DNA of 64,000 nt, taken from positions 1 to 64,000 of the forward strand of contig NZ_QBUY01000047.1 of NCBI RefSeq assembly GCF_003121405.1, in the 5' to 3' direction. This document shows, piece by piece, positions 8,705-17,833 of the stretch. How positions within the stretch are numbered: position 1 is the stretch's first letter; every line of letters begins with the position of its first letter. The DNA comes from Paraburkholderia sp. C35 (GTDB lineage Bacteria > Pseudomonadota > Gammaproteobacteria > Burkholderiales > Burkholderiaceae). Below the pieces are notes generated by a model. It made no database searches and was not told the origin of the DNA. It worked only from the letters and a program-made list of their open reading frames with translations. Made by a program: the position numbers and the translations under genes.

Positions 8705-9634
8705 ATGGATATTCAACAAGCCAGCGCGCTCACCTCGAGCGCAATCGTCGCCGCGATCCCGCTGATGTTCGCGGGCGTCGGCGAACTCGTCACCGAAAAG
8801 TCGGGCGTACTCAACCTCGGCGTCGAAGGGATGATGCTGATGGGCGCCGTGACGGGCTATGCGGTGACGGCCGTCACGGGCAGCCCGTGGCTCGGCGTGC
8901 TCGCCGCGATCGGCGCGGGCGTCGCGATGTCGCTGCTGTTCGCGTTTCTCGTGCTGTCGATGCTTGCCAATCAGGTCGCCACGGGCCGTTCCCTGACCAT
9001 TTTCGGCATTGGCCTGTCGGCGTATGTCGGCAAGCCGTATACATCGGCAGCCGTGCACGAATCGATCGGCACGTGGGTGATTCCGGGACTCTCGAAAATC
9101 CCCGTGCTCGGGCCAGCGCTCTTTAGTCTGACGCCGCTCGATTATCTCGCCTTCATCATGTTCGGCGTGGTTGGCTGGTTCCTGTACCGCACACGCGCGG
9201 GGCTGGTGCTGCGCTCGGTCGGTGAGTCGCCGCAGGTTGCGCACTCGGTCGGCTTCCCGGTGGTGGGCGTGCGATACGGCGCGACGATGTTCGGCGGTGC
9301 CATGGCGGGGCTTGCGGGTGGCTACTACTCGATCGTCAATCTGCACTTGTGGCAGGAGCAGATGACTTCAGGTCGCGGCTGGATTGCGTTGGCGCTGGTT
9401 GTGTTCGCGACGTGGCGTCCGGGGCGCCTGCTTATCGGTGCACTATTGTTCGGTGCAGTGACGGGCCTGCAGTTTTATGCACAGGCGATTGGCGTCCCCG
9501 TGCCGACGCAGTTCCTCGCGATGTTGCCGTATGTTGCAACCGTCGTCGTGCTGGTACTCATCTCGCGCAATCCGAACACGATTCGCCTGAACGCGCCTGC
9601 ATCGCTCGGTAAGCCGTTTTTCGCGGCGGGTTGA
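8705..9634 (+). CDS. ABC transporter permease, NupQ/YufQ-like
   Basis: A 309-residue membrane protein, the partner permease of the purine/nucleoside importer. It has the family opening AIVAAIPLMFAGVGELVTEKSG, then LNLGVEGMMLMGAVTGY (about residues 35-55), which mirrors the first permease. About eight spans follow. I used the ATG at 8705, 25 bases after the preceding stop, because the protein homologous to other NupQ-type permeases starts there; an in-frame start at 8588 would overlap the upstream gene by 92 bases. Confidence 0.88.
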   Translation: MDIQQASALTSSAIVAAIPLMFAGVGELVTEKSGVLNLGVEGMMLMGAVTGYAVTAVTGSPWLGVLAAIGAGVAMSLLFAFLVLSMLANQVATGRSLTIFGIGLSAYVGKPYTSAAVHESIGTWVIPGLSKIPVLGPALFSLTPLDYLAFIMFGVVGWFLYRTRAGLVLRSVGESPQVAHSVGFPVVGVRYGATMFGGAMAGLAGGYYSIVNLHLWQEQMTSGRGWIALALVVFATWRPGRLLIGALLFGAVTGLQFYAQAIGVPVPTQFLAMLPYVATVVVLVLISRNPNTIRLNAPASLGKPFFAAG

Positions 9635-9711
9635 GCGCGGCATGTACCCGTACACGGCAGTGCATGCCAGTTCATCAAGTAAAAACATCTGATTCAACGA
9701 CAGGAGAAAAC

Positions 9712-10806
9712 ATGAAGAAAAGAACCATGCTGGGCACACTCGCGCTGACGGCCGCGACGCTCGCAACCGCTGGTGCACTGACGCAGACCGCCCAGGCCGC
9801 CGACGTGCCTGGCGTCGCGTTCGTGTATCTCGGCAACCCGGGGGATGCGGGCTGGACCTTCGCACACGATCAAGGCTCGAAGGAAGCGGAAGCGAAGTTC
9901 GGCAACAAGATCAAGATCACGCGCGTTGAAAACGTGCCTGAATCGGCAGACTCGGAACGCGTATTCCGCGACCTGGCGAACAAGGGCAACAAGATCATTA
10001 TCGGTTCGAGCTTCGGTTTCCAGGACTTCGAGTTGAAGGTGGCGAAGGACTTTCCGGACACCGTCTTCCTGCATGCAACCGGCTACAAGAAGGCAGCAAA
10101 CTTCGGTACATACGATGTGCGCATGTATCAGGGTGCCTATCTCGCGGGTGTCGCTGCAGGCTACGTGACGAAGACGAATACACTCGGCTTCGTCGCCTCG
10201 GTGCCGATTCCTGAAGTGGTGCGCAACATCAATGCATACACGCTCGGCGCACGTTCGGTGAATCCGAAGGTGCACACGAAGGTTATCTGGATCAACAGCT
10301 GGTTCGATCCGGGCAAGGAAAAGCAGGCGGCCGAAACGCTGATCGGCCAGGGCGCCGACGTGTTGCTGCAGAACACCGATTCGAGCGCGACGCTGGCTAC
10401 GGCGGCCGAAAAGCATGTGCATGCATTTGGCTGGGACTCGGACATGAAGAAGTTCGGCCCTGAGGCACACCTGGGTTCAGTCGTTGCGCACTGGGGCGTG
10501 TACTACCCGGCAGCGATCCAGCAGGTGCTGGACGGCAAGTGGAAGAACGACCCCGTGTGGTGGGGCATTCCGCAGAAGGCCGTGAACCTCGAGGACATGA
10601 ACACCTCGGCCATTCCGGCCAATGCGATGAAGGATGTCGATGCGAAGCGCACGGAACTGGCAGGTGGCAAGTGGGACGTGTTCACGGGTCCGATCAAGGA
10701 TCAGACAGGTGCAGTGAAGGTGCCGGCCGGCAAGACGTTGACGGATCCTGAATTGCAACGCCTGAACTGGTATGTCGAGGGCGTGGACGGTTCGCTGCCG
10801 AAGTAA
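9712..10806 (+). CDS. BMP-family substrate-binding protein of the purine/nucleoside importer
   Basis: A 364-residue exported protein of the BMP/PnrA-like family (PF02608). The signal peptide is MKKRTMLGTLALTAATLATA and onward, with probable cleavage after AQA at residue 29 and no lipobox Cys. Typical family blocks follow: GVAFVYLGNPGDAGWTFAHD, IIGSSFGFQDF, FLHATGYK and NTLGFVASVPIPEVVRNINAY. It captures the substrate in the periplasm for the two permeases upstream. The ATG at 9712 follows a clear AGGAGAAAAC site. Known family ligands are purine nucleosides or bases; the ligand here is inferred from context. Confidence 0.92.
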   Translation: MKKRTMLGTLALTAATLATAGALTQTAQAADVPGVAFVYLGNPGDAGWTFAHDQGSKEAEAKFGNKIKITRVENVPESADSERVFRDLANKGNKIIIGSSFGFQDFELKVAKDFPDTVFLHATGYKKAANFGTYDVRMYQGAYLAGVAAGYVTKTNTLGFVASVPIPEVVRNINAYTLGARSVNPKVHTKVIWINSWFDPGKEKQAAETLIGQGADVLLQNTDSSATLATAAEKHVHAFGWDSDMKKFGPEAHLGSVVAHWGVYYPAAIQQVLDGKWKNDPVWWGIPQKAVNLEDMNTSAIPANAMKDVDAKRTELAGGKWDVFTGPIKDQTGAVKVPAGKTLTDPELQRLNWYVEGVDGSLPK

Positions 10807-10892
10807 CAGGTATGCAGTCGCGGCGCGATCGAACAGGCGCCGCGTAGCGGAACCGTATTGCATGCTGTATCCGCGCTTCATGTGCGAACACG

Positions 10893-10931
10893 AAAAGCTG
10901 CATCCGGCGTCATGCCGGATTCAGCTTTTTT
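10893..10931 (+). terminator. Rho-independent terminator of the purine importer operon
   Basis: Strong hairpin: AAAAGCTG.ATCCGGC pairs with GCCGGAT.CAGCTTTT around a short loop, followed by T residues. It lies 87 bases after the binding-protein stop codon. Confidence 0.85.
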
Positions 10932-11004
10932 CATGCAAGTGAGAACCCGGTGAACGGCATGCTTGCGTTTGATTCAGCACGCCGCATGCAGTCCAGCGCA
11001 GGTC

Positions 11005-11214
11005 TCACTCATCGATACGCAAACCGACCTTAAGCGTCACCTGCCAGTGCGAGACCTTGTTGTCTTCGATATGGCCGCGCGTTTCCACGACCTGAAACCA
11101 GTGCAGATTGCGCAGCGTCTTGCCCGCTTTTTCGATTGCGCAGCGAATCGCGTCATCACTCGACTTCGTCGACGAACCCGTTAGTTCGATCTGCTTGTAC
11201 ACGTGGTCGCTCAT
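11005..11214 (-). CDS. Dodecin, flavin storage protein
   Basis: A 69-residue protein matching dodecin over its whole length: MSDHVYKQIELTGSS, then DDAIRCAIEKAGKTLRNLHWF, then a GHIEDNKVSHWQVTLKVGLR strand. Dodecins form hollow dodecamers that bind pairs of FMN, riboflavin or lumichrome stacked on the conserved Trp (here in NLHWF). The ATG at 11214 follows an AGGAGG site; codons upstream to 11364 are open by chance. It stands alone between a convergent importer terminator and a divergent dehydrogenase-like gene. Confidence 0.93.
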   Translation of the reverse strand: MSDHVYKQIELTGSSTKSSDDAIRCAIEKAGKTLRNLHWFQVVETRGHIEDNKVSHWQVTLKVGLRIDE

Positions 11215-11401
11215 GATGCACCTCCTGATGGTTCGAAAAGTATAGGCAATGCTTGTCGGATGCAGTGACAGGATCCATGGTGCACATCGCGTGCCCGGCA
11301 TGTTGCAACGCGGCGTGGCCGGTATCATGGACGGATGAATGCTGTCGACGGACGGTGAGTGCAATCCGATGCATGCCGTGCATCGAACGGAGGAGAAAGA
11401 A

Positions 11402-12295
11402 GTGGAAACAGGTTTTTGCGGACCGGGCTTGATGGGCGCGCCGATGATCCGGCATCTGCTGGGTGCAGGTCATGCAGTGCAGGTGTGGAACCGCACGCGC
11501 GCGAAAGCGGAAGCCCTCGTGCCGGATGGCGCGACAGTCGCGTCGACACCCGCCGAACTCGTCGGACGGGCGGAAGCTATTTTCCTGTGCGTGCTGGATG
11601 CAGCGGCTGTCGAAGAGGTCGTGTTCGGAGCGAACGGCATCGTCGCAGGCGTAACGGATGCAAAGGGGGATCGTCCCGTTCGCTGGATCATCGATCACGG
11701 CAGCATTCCGCCGTCCGCGACCCGCGATTTCGCGCGGCGCGCCGCGAAAGCCGGTATCGGCTGGATCGACGCACCCGTATCGGGCGGCGTGGCGGGCGCG
11801 ATCGCCGGCACGCTGGCGGTGATGGCGGGCGGCGATGCTGCCGACGTCGCTGCCGTCACGCCCGTGATCGGCGCCTACGCGGCGCGCGTCACGCATATGG
11901 GCGCGGCGGGCGCGGGACAAACCACCAAGCTGTGCACTCAGGCGAGCGTGACGTCGACCGTCGCCGCCATCGCCGAAGCTGTCAGCCTCGCGCAGCGCAG
12001 CGGCATCGACGCGGCCCGGCTGACACAGGCGCTCGCGGGCGGCTGGGCGGACTCGGTGTTGCTGCAGACCTTCGTGCCGCGCATGACCCAGGCAGGGCAG
12101 CCGCCTATCGGCGCATTGAGCACGTTCCAGAAGGACGTGGACACGATTGCCGCTGCCGCCTATGAAACCGGCACTCCAATGCCGGTTTCAGGCACGGTGC
12201 AGCAACTATTGCGTCTCGGTGGAGCCATGGGGCTCGCCGATGCAGATTTGTCCGGTTTCATCGACGTTTTGCAAACACCGCGTAAAAAAGGGTAG
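11402..12295 (+). CDS. NAD(P)-dependent 3-hydroxyisobutyrate dehydrogenase-like protein
   Basis: A 297-residue beta-hydroxyacid dehydrogenase family member. The N-terminal dinucleotide-binding motif GFCGPGLMGAPM differs from the usual GFIGLGxMG, and the substrate motif DAPVSGGVAGAIAGTLAVMAGG is well kept. The probable catalytic lysine is K176 in GAGQTTKLCTQ. The Asn normally three residues later is Thr179 here. The start is GTG at 11402, eight bases after GGAGG; the in-frame ATGs upstream lack a site. Substrate cannot be assigned: glutamate-ketoacid, tartronate semialdehyde or hydroxyisobutyrate reductases share this fold. Confidence 0.82.
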   Translation: METGFCGPGLMGAPMIRHLLGAGHAVQVWNRTRAKAEALVPDGATVASTPAELVGRAEAIFLCVLDAAAVEEVVFGANGIVAGVTDAKGDRPVRWIIDHGSIPPSATRDFARRAAKAGIGWIDAPVSGGVAGAIAGTLAVMAGGDAADVAAVTPVIGAYAARVTHMGAAGAGQTTKLCTQASVTSTVAAIAEAVSLAQRSGIDAARLTQALAGGWADSVLLQTFVPRMTQAGQPPIGALSTFQKDVDTIAAAAYETGTPMPVSGTVQQLLRLGGAMGLADADLSGFIDVLQTPRKKG

Positions 12296-12392
12296 CAGGA
12301 CAAAGCCGGCAGTCCGGGGCGCGGCGCGCGTGACGCGATAACCTGCTAAAATAATTGGTTTTTCGCCGATCTATCATTCAAAGGGACGCGCC

Positions 12393-13985
12393 GTGCTGTC
12401 TACTGCCAACATCACCATGCAATTCGGGCCGAAGCCCCTGTTCGAGAATATCTCGGTCAAATTCGGCGAAGGCAACCGCTACGGCCTGATTGGTGCGAAC
12501 GGTTGCGGCAAGTCGACGTTCATGAAAATTCTGGGCGGCGACCTCGAACAAAGCTCGGGCAATGTGATGCTCGAACCGAACGTCCGTCTCGGCAAGCTGC
12601 GGCAGGATCAGTTCGCGTATGAAGACGTGCGCGTGCTCGACGTCGTGATGATGGGTCACACGGAAATGTGGTCGGCGATGAGCGAGCGCGACGCGATCTA
12701 CGCGAACCCCGAAGCGACCGACGACGACTACATGCACGCGGCCGAACTGGACGCCAAGTTCGCCGAATACGACGGCTACACGGCCGAAGCGCGTGCAGGT
12801 GAACTGCTGCTCGGCATCGGTATCTCGATAGACCTGCACAATGGTCCGATGAGCAACGTGGCGCCAGGCTGGAAACTGCGGGTCTTGCTCGCGCAGGCGC
12901 TGTTCTCGAAGCCCGACGTGCTGCTGCTCGACGAACCGACCAACAACCTGGACATCAACTCGATCCGCTGGCTCGAAGACGTGCTCAACGAGTACGACTC
13001 GACCATGATCATCATCTCGCACGATCGCCACTTTCTGAACCAGGTCTGCACGCATATGGCGGCCATGGACTACGGCACGCTGAAGGTCTACCCCGGTAAC
13101 TACGACGACTACATGCTCGCGAGCACGCAGGCGCGTGAGCGTCAGCAGGCTGCGAACGCGAAGGCCAAGGAACGTGTCGCCGATCTGCAGGACTTCGTGC
13201 GCCGCTTCTCGGCCAACAAGTCGAAGGCACGCCAGGCAACCAGCCGTCTGAAGATGATCGACAAGATCAAGATCGAGGAATTCAAGCCGTCGTCGCGCCA
13301 GAATCCGTTTATCCGATTCGAGTACGAGAAGAAGCTGCACAATATTGCTGTTGTCGCGGAAAGCATCACGAAGAAGTACGAGCGTACGATCTTCAACAAC
13401 TTCAGCATCAGCGTGCAGCCGGGCGAGCGCATTGCGATCATCGGTGAGAACGGCGCGGGCAAGACCACGCTGTTGCGTTCGCTGCTCGGCAGTCTGACGC
13501 TCGATCATGGCTCGATCAAATGGGCCGAAAACGCGAACGTCGGCTACATGCCGCAGGACACGTATGAAGAGTTCCCGAGCGACGTCACGCTGATGGACTG
13601 GGTCGACCAGTACCGCAAGGAAGGCGACGATGAACAGATGGTGCGTGGCACGCTCGGTCGCCTGCTCTTTAATGCAGACGACATCAGGAAGTCGGTGAAG
13701 GTGCTGTCGGGCGGCGAGAAAGGCCGCATGATCTGGGGCAAGCTGATGCTCGGCCGCCACAACGTGCTGCTGATGGATGAGCCGACCAACCACATGGACA
13801 TGGAATCGATCGAATCGCTGCAGATCGCGCTCGACAAGTACGATGGCACGCTGATTTTCGTGTCGCACGACCGTGAGTTCGTGAGCGGCCTCGCTAACCG
13901 CATTATCGAAGTGAAGACGGACGGCACGCTGAACGACTTCGGTGGCAACTACGAAGACTTCCTGTCGAGCCAGGGTTTGCAGTAA
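12393..13985 (+). CDS. ybiT: ABC-F family ATPase YbiT
   Basis: A 530-residue soluble protein with two ABC domains and no membrane segments. It closely resembles E. coli YbiT (MLSTANITMQFGPKPLFENISV opening, KLRQDQFAYEDVRVLDVVMMGH). Walker A motifs are GANGCGKST and GENGAGKTT. Walker B is followed by DEPTNNLD and DEPTNHMD. The first signature is the degenerate VAPGWKLR typical of YbiT, and the second is LSGGEKGR. The interdomain linker of charged helices is present. ABC-F proteins act on the ribosome E site in translation. The start is GTG at 12393. Confidence 0.92.
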   Translation: MLSTANITMQFGPKPLFENISVKFGEGNRYGLIGANGCGKSTFMKILGGDLEQSSGNVMLEPNVRLGKLRQDQFAYEDVRVLDVVMMGHTEMWSAMSERDAIYANPEATDDDYMHAAELDAKFAEYDGYTAEARAGELLLGIGISIDLHNGPMSNVAPGWKLRVLLAQALFSKPDVLLLDEPTNNLDINSIRWLEDVLNEYDSTMIIISHDRHFLNQVCTHMAAMDYGTLKVYPGNYDDYMLASTQARERQQAANAKAKERVADLQDFVRRFSANKSKARQATSRLKMIDKIKIEEFKPSSRQNPFIRFEYEKKLHNIAVVAESITKKYERTIFNNFSISVQPGERIAIIGENGAGKTTLLRSLLGSLTLDHGSIKWAENANVGYMPQDTYEEFPSDVTLMDWVDQYRKEGDDEQMVRGTLGRLLFNADDIRKSVKVLSGGEKGRMIWGKLMLGRHNVLLMDEPTNHMDMESIESLQIALDKYDGTLIFVSHDREFVSGLANRIIEVKTDGTLNDFGGNYEDFLSSQGLQ

Positions 13986-14006
13986 GCCTGACTCCTGCCG
14001 CTCCCG

Positions 14007-14039
14007 AAAAAGCCCGCTTCTCATGAAGCGGGCTTTTTT
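14007..14039 (+). terminator. Rho-independent terminator of ybiT
   Basis: AAAAAGCCCGCTTC pairs with GAAGCGGGCTTTTTT around loop TCAT, with a T run. It begins 21 bases after the ybiT stop. Confidence 0.92.
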
Positions 14040-14156
14040 ATTTGCCGCTGGCTGATCCGCTCGCATGGGCGGTCGGACTCCTCCTGTCTGCGTCCGATTG
14101 CGCTCCTGGCTCGCGAGTAAAATAACTGGACTATCCAGGAGACAGGACGCACGACA

Positions 14157-15593
14157 ATGAAGACCTTCGAGCATCTCTACATCGACGGAAAATGGATCAA
14201 GCCTTGCGGCACTGGCTCGATCGACGTGATCGACTCGGGCACGGAAGAGGTGATGGGCCGCATTCCCGAGGGGATCGAAGCCGACGCCGAAGCGGCCATT
14301 GCAGCTGCGCGCGCCGCTTTCGACAGCTGGGCCGCGACGCCGCCCACGCAGCGCGCCGCATACCTGCAAAAGATTGCAGACAATCTCAAGGCCCGCACAG
14401 ATGAACTGGCCGGCTACATCTGCGGTGAAGTCGGCATGCCGATCAAGCTCGCGCGCGCGATTCAGGTTGGCGGTCCCGTCTATAACTGGAATGCCTATGC
14501 AAAGCTCGCGGGTGCATTCCGGTTCGAAGAGCAGGTCGGTAATTCGCTCGTCGTGCGGGAACCTGTCGGTGTGGTCGCTGCCATTACGCCATGGAACTAT
14601 CCGCTGAACCAGATCACGTTGAAGGTGGCAGCAGCGCTTGCGGCTGGCTGCACTATCGTGCTCAAACCGTCGGAAATCGCGCCACTGAACGCCTTTGTGC
14701 TTGCTGAAGCGATCGATCAGGCAGGTTTGCCCGCTGGCGTGTTCAATCTAGTCAGCGGTTATGGCCCGGTGGTGGGCGAAGTGCTCGCCAGCCATCCCTC
14801 CGTCGATATGGTGTCGTTCACGGGATCGACGCGCGCAGGCAAGCGCGTTTCCGAACTGGCTTCTGCGTCGGTGAAGCGCGTTGCGCTCGAACTGGGCGGG
14901 AAATCGGCGTCGGTGATTCTCGATGATGCGGATTTTGCAGCGGCGATCAAAGGCACGGTGAGCGCGTGCTTCCTGAACTCCGGGCAAACGTGTTCGGCGC
15001 ACACACGCATGATCGTGCCTGAGTCGCGCTATGACGAAGCACGGGAACTGGCAAAGAAGGCCGCTGAAGCCTTCGTTGCAGGTGATCCGCGCGTCGAGAC
15101 CACGCGTCTCGGGCCGCTGGCTTCCGCTGCACAGCAGTCTCGCGTGCAGCACTATATTGCGCGTGGAATCGAAGAAGGCGCGGAACTCATCACGGGCGGC
15201 ACGGGCATGCCCGATGGCATCGCGAAGGGATTCTTTGTGAAACCGACCGTGTTTGGTCGCGTCCATCCGAAGGCGACAATCGCACAAGAGGAAATCTTCG
15301 GTCCTGTGCTGACCATTCTGACCTGCAAGGATGAGGACGAAGCCGTGCGTATCGCCAACGATTCTGTCTACGGGCTGGGTGGCGGCGTCTGGGCCGGTAG
15401 TGACGAACGCGCAATGGGTGTCGCGCGGCGCATTCGTACAGGGCAGGTCGACATCAATGGTGGCGCATGGAACATGGCCGCACCATTCGGTGGATTCAAG
15501 CAGTCGGGGCATGGCCGCGAAAACGGCGCCTATGGACTCGAAGAATATCTGGAATACAAGTCGATGCAGTTGAAGGTGAACAAGCCTGCATAA
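14157..15593 (+). CDS. NAD(P)-dependent aldehyde dehydrogenase
   Basis: A 478-residue member of the ALDH superfamily, full length. The general base is Glu245 in ALELGGKSA and the catalytic nucleophile is Cys279 in NSGQTCSAHT. The cofactor segment TPWNYPLNQITLKVAAAL and the oligomerisation tail (FGGFKQSGHGRENGAYGLEEYLEYK) are present. It oxidises an aldehyde to the acid. The Asn before the catalytic region and the FGGFKQSG block are general, so the substrate is unknown; the gene is monocistronic and its neighbours give no pathway hint. The start ATG follows CAGGAGACAGGACGC. Confidence 0.92.
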   Translation: MKTFEHLYIDGKWIKPCGTGSIDVIDSGTEEVMGRIPEGIEADAEAAIAAARAAFDSWAATPPTQRAAYLQKIADNLKARTDELAGYICGEVGMPIKLARAIQVGGPVYNWNAYAKLAGAFRFEEQVGNSLVVREPVGVVAAITPWNYPLNQITLKVAAALAAGCTIVLKPSEIAPLNAFVLAEAIDQAGLPAGVFNLVSGYGPVVGEVLASHPSVDMVSFTGSTRAGKRVSELASASVKRVALELGGKSASVILDDADFAAAIKGTVSACFLNSGQTCSAHTRMIVPESRYDEARELAKKAAEAFVAGDPRVETTRLGPLASAAQQSRVQHYIARGIEEGAELITGGTGMPDGIAKGFFVKPTVFGRVHPKATIAQEEIFGPVLTILTCKDEDEAVRIANDSVYGLGGGVWAGSDERAMGVARRIRTGQVDINGGAWNMAAPFGGFKQSGHGRENGAYGLEEYLEYKSMQLKVNKPA

Positions 15594-15664
15594 ATCGGAA
15601 TGCGCGCGATGCAAGGTATTGCATGCCCATGCAACGCGCACAACCGATGACGGAGCGCAAACCT

Positions 15665-15697
15665 GGCGCGTGTCGATAACCGGCACGCGCCTTTTGT
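15665..15697 (+). terminator. Rho-independent terminator of the aldehyde dehydrogenase gene
   Basis: GGCGCGTG (15665-15672) pairs with CACGCGCC (15684-15691), with an inner wobble extension, followed by TTTTGTTT. Confidence 0.8.
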
Positions 15698-15779
15698 TTG
15701 ACCTCGCGCAAGATACTGCATCCGCCAGTTGCGACCATCGAGGCTTTGCGTCGAATTCCATCGACGACGGAGGCCTATC

Positions 15780-16970
15780 ATGTTTCCTTCCTATCCGTTC
15801 GCGCCGCTCGTGATTCGCGGACGAACGCTTTTGCCCGTCGTGCAGGGCGGCATGGGTGTCGGCATATCGGCGCACCGGCTCGCAGGCAGCGTCGCGCGTG
15901 AAGGTGCAGTCGGCACGATCGCCAGCATCGACTTGCGTCATCACCACGGCGATCTGCTCGAACGCTGTCATACGTCGCCCGATCGCGCGACGCTGGAAGA
16001 CGCAAACCGCATCGCGTTGACTCGTGAGATCCGTGCTGCACGCGCGCTCAGCGAAGGGCGCGGCATGATTGCCGTCAACGTGATGAAGGCCGTCAATGCG
16101 CATGCCGACTATGTGCGAATCGCCTGCGAAGAAGGCGCGGACGCGATCGTCATGGGTGCCGGCCTGCCGCTCGATCTGCCGGACATGACACAAGGGCGCG
16201 TCATCGCCTTGATCCCGATTCTGTCCGACAGCCGCGGCGTCGGCGTGGTGCTCAAAAAATGGATGAAAAAAGGCCGCTTGCCCGATGCCATCGTGATCGA
16301 GCATCCGGCACACGCGGGCGGTCATCTCGGCGTGACGAATCTCGAAGACATGCACGATGCCCGCTTCGACTTCACGCGGGTTCTGCAGGAAATCGACGCA
16401 ATCTTCACTTCACTGCAGATCAGCCGAACTCAAGTGCCGGTGATCGTTGCAGGCGGCATCAACAGTCACCAGGCAGTGCGTGCGTGTCTCGAAGCAGGTG
16501 AAAACGGCGTGCTGATTGGTACACCATTCGCCGTCACTGAAGAGGGCGACGCGCATCCGAATTTCAAACGTGTACTGGCCGATGCGTCACCCGACGATAT
16601 CGTTGAATTTGTCAGCGTGACGGGTCTGCCGGCGCGTGCCGTGAAGACGCCCTGGCTCGAGCGCTATCTGCGCAATGAATCGCGCATTCGCTCGAAGATC
16701 GGCGCGCTCAGAAATGCGTGTCCGACTGCACTCGAATGCCTGAGTGCATGTGGGCTACGCGACGGCATCGAAAAGTTCGGTCATTTCTGCATTGATACAC
16801 GGCTCGCGGCGGCGCTGCGCGGCGATGTGAGCAATGGGCTATTTTTTCGCGGACGCGAAGCCTTGCCGTTCGGCACGGCGATTCGCAGCGTGCGCGATCT
16901 ACTCGAACTGCTGCTGACAGGCGTGGCGCGACCGGCTGTCGCAGGGCGCTTTGCGTTTTCTCAAGGTTGA
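15780..16970 (+). CDS. Nitronate monooxygenase family flavoprotein
   Basis: A 396-residue TIM-barrel FMN protein of the NMO/2-nitropropane dioxygenase family (PF03060). Visible blocks are PVVQGGMGVGIS at the N-terminus, GADAIVMGAGLP, a EHPAHAGGHLG loop that corresponds to the usual AGGH active-site region, and IVAGGINSHQAV with GVLIGTPFAVTEEG for phosphate binding. The family oxidises nitronates such as propionate-3-nitronate. The C-terminal part is longer than in short NMOs, with a Cys-containing stretch LRNACPTALECLSACGLRDG. The ATG at 15780 follows ACGGAGGCC. Monocistronic. Confidence 0.88.
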   Translation: MFPSYPFAPLVIRGRTLLPVVQGGMGVGISAHRLAGSVAREGAVGTIASIDLRHHHGDLLERCHTSPDRATLEDANRIALTREIRAARALSEGRGMIAVNVMKAVNAHADYVRIACEEGADAIVMGAGLPLDLPDMTQGRVIALIPILSDSRGVGVVLKKWMKKGRLPDAIVIEHPAHAGGHLGVTNLEDMHDARFDFTRVLQEIDAIFTSLQISRTQVPVIVAGGINSHQAVRACLEAGENGVLIGTPFAVTEEGDAHPNFKRVLADASPDDIVEFVSVTGLPARAVKTPWLERYLRNESRIRSKIGALRNACPTALECLSACGLRDGIEKFGHFCIDTRLAAALRGDVSNGLFFRGREALPFGTAIRSVRDLLELLLTGVARPAVAGRFAFSQG

Positions 16971-17079
16971 CGGGCATCAAAAAACGCGAAGCGCGGAGCT
17001 TCGACAATGCTCCTGCCGATTGCATTGAATTGCATTGCATCGCGCTTCGCGCAACCACACGAGAAAACCAGGGCAGCAC

Positions 17080-17724
17080 ATGAACAGAACAATCCGATCC
17101 ATCGCGGCCGCGCTATTCACGGCAGGACTGGCGTTGACGGCTTCGCACACATTCGCCGCAGACAGCGACCCGACTTCAGGTATCCATGCCGGCGATGTGC
17201 TGATCCGCTTGCGCGCTATCTCGATCATGCCGCAGGTGCGGACGAGCGACACGCTGTCTGCACTCAACGTCGACGTCAACAATGCCATCGTGCCTGAACT
17301 CGACTTCACATACATGATCCGCGACAACATTGGCGTCGAACTGATTCTTGCCACGTCACGGCATCAATTGACGTCGAGCCTCGGCAACCTGGGCGGGGTC
17401 AATGTTTTGCCGCCTACGCTGCTGCTGCAATATCACTTCAATCATCAGGGAAAGATCCGCCCGTATGTTGGCGCAGGCGTGAACTATACGTACTTCTATA
17501 ACGACGGACTGCATGCGGGTGACCAGCAGATTTCGGTCAAGCGCAGCAGTTTCGGCCCCGCGCTGCAGGCGGGTGTCGACGTGCAACTGACGAAAGCGGT
17601 GTTCGCCAACGTCGACGTGAAGAAGGTCTGGATGAAAACGGATGCATCGATGAATGGTGTATCGCTTGGCACACTGCACATCGATCCATGGATAGTCGGG
17701 CTCGGTATCGGAACGAAGTTCTGA
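17080..17724 (+). CDS. ompW: OmpW family outer membrane protein
   Basis: A 214-residue outer membrane beta-barrel protein. A signal peptide is cleaved after about residue 26 (TFA-ADS). The mature part starts with the OmpW hallmark AGDVLIRLRAISIMPQ, contains the LLQYHFNHQGKIRPYVGAGVNYTYFYND block, and ends LHIDPWIVGLGIGTKF with a terminal Phe, as expected for Bam-assembled barrels. OmpW-type eight-stranded barrels allow passage of small hydrophobic molecules and respond to stress. The ATG at 17080 was chosen for the signal peptide; the upstream in-frame ATG at 17035 lies in a TTGCATTGCAT-rich leader. Confidence 0.92.
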   Translation: MNRTIRSIAAALFTAGLALTASHTFAADSDPTSGIHAGDVLIRLRAISIMPQVRTSDTLSALNVDVNNAIVPELDFTYMIRDNIGVELILATSRHQLTSSLGNLGGVNVLPPTLLLQYHFNHQGKIRPYVGAGVNYTYFYNDGLHAGDQQISVKRSSFGPALQAGVDVQLTKAVFANVDVKKVWMKTDASMNGVSLGTLHIDPWIVGLGIGTKF

Positions 17725-17765
17725 GTCTTTCTAAGTCTCTGAGCCAGGATCGAGATGCAATAAAA

Positions 17766-17792
17766 AACGCCGGCCTCACGATGAGCCGGCGT
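17766..17792. terminator. Hairpin between convergent ompW and DUF1289 genes
   Basis: AACGCCGGC pairs with GCCGGCGTT around an 8-9 base loop, with A-rich sequence to the left (AATAAAAAA) and T-containing sequence to the right. It may act in both directions. Confidence 0.75.
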
Positions 17793-17833
17793 TCGCATTT
17801 GACGCGCCCGGTGCGTGCAGTGCGGGTATCACA

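Noticed and set aside
12378..14369. 663-codon minus-strand ORF opposite ybiT
   Set aside because: It mirrors the strongly conserved YbiT gene and has no recognisable domains.
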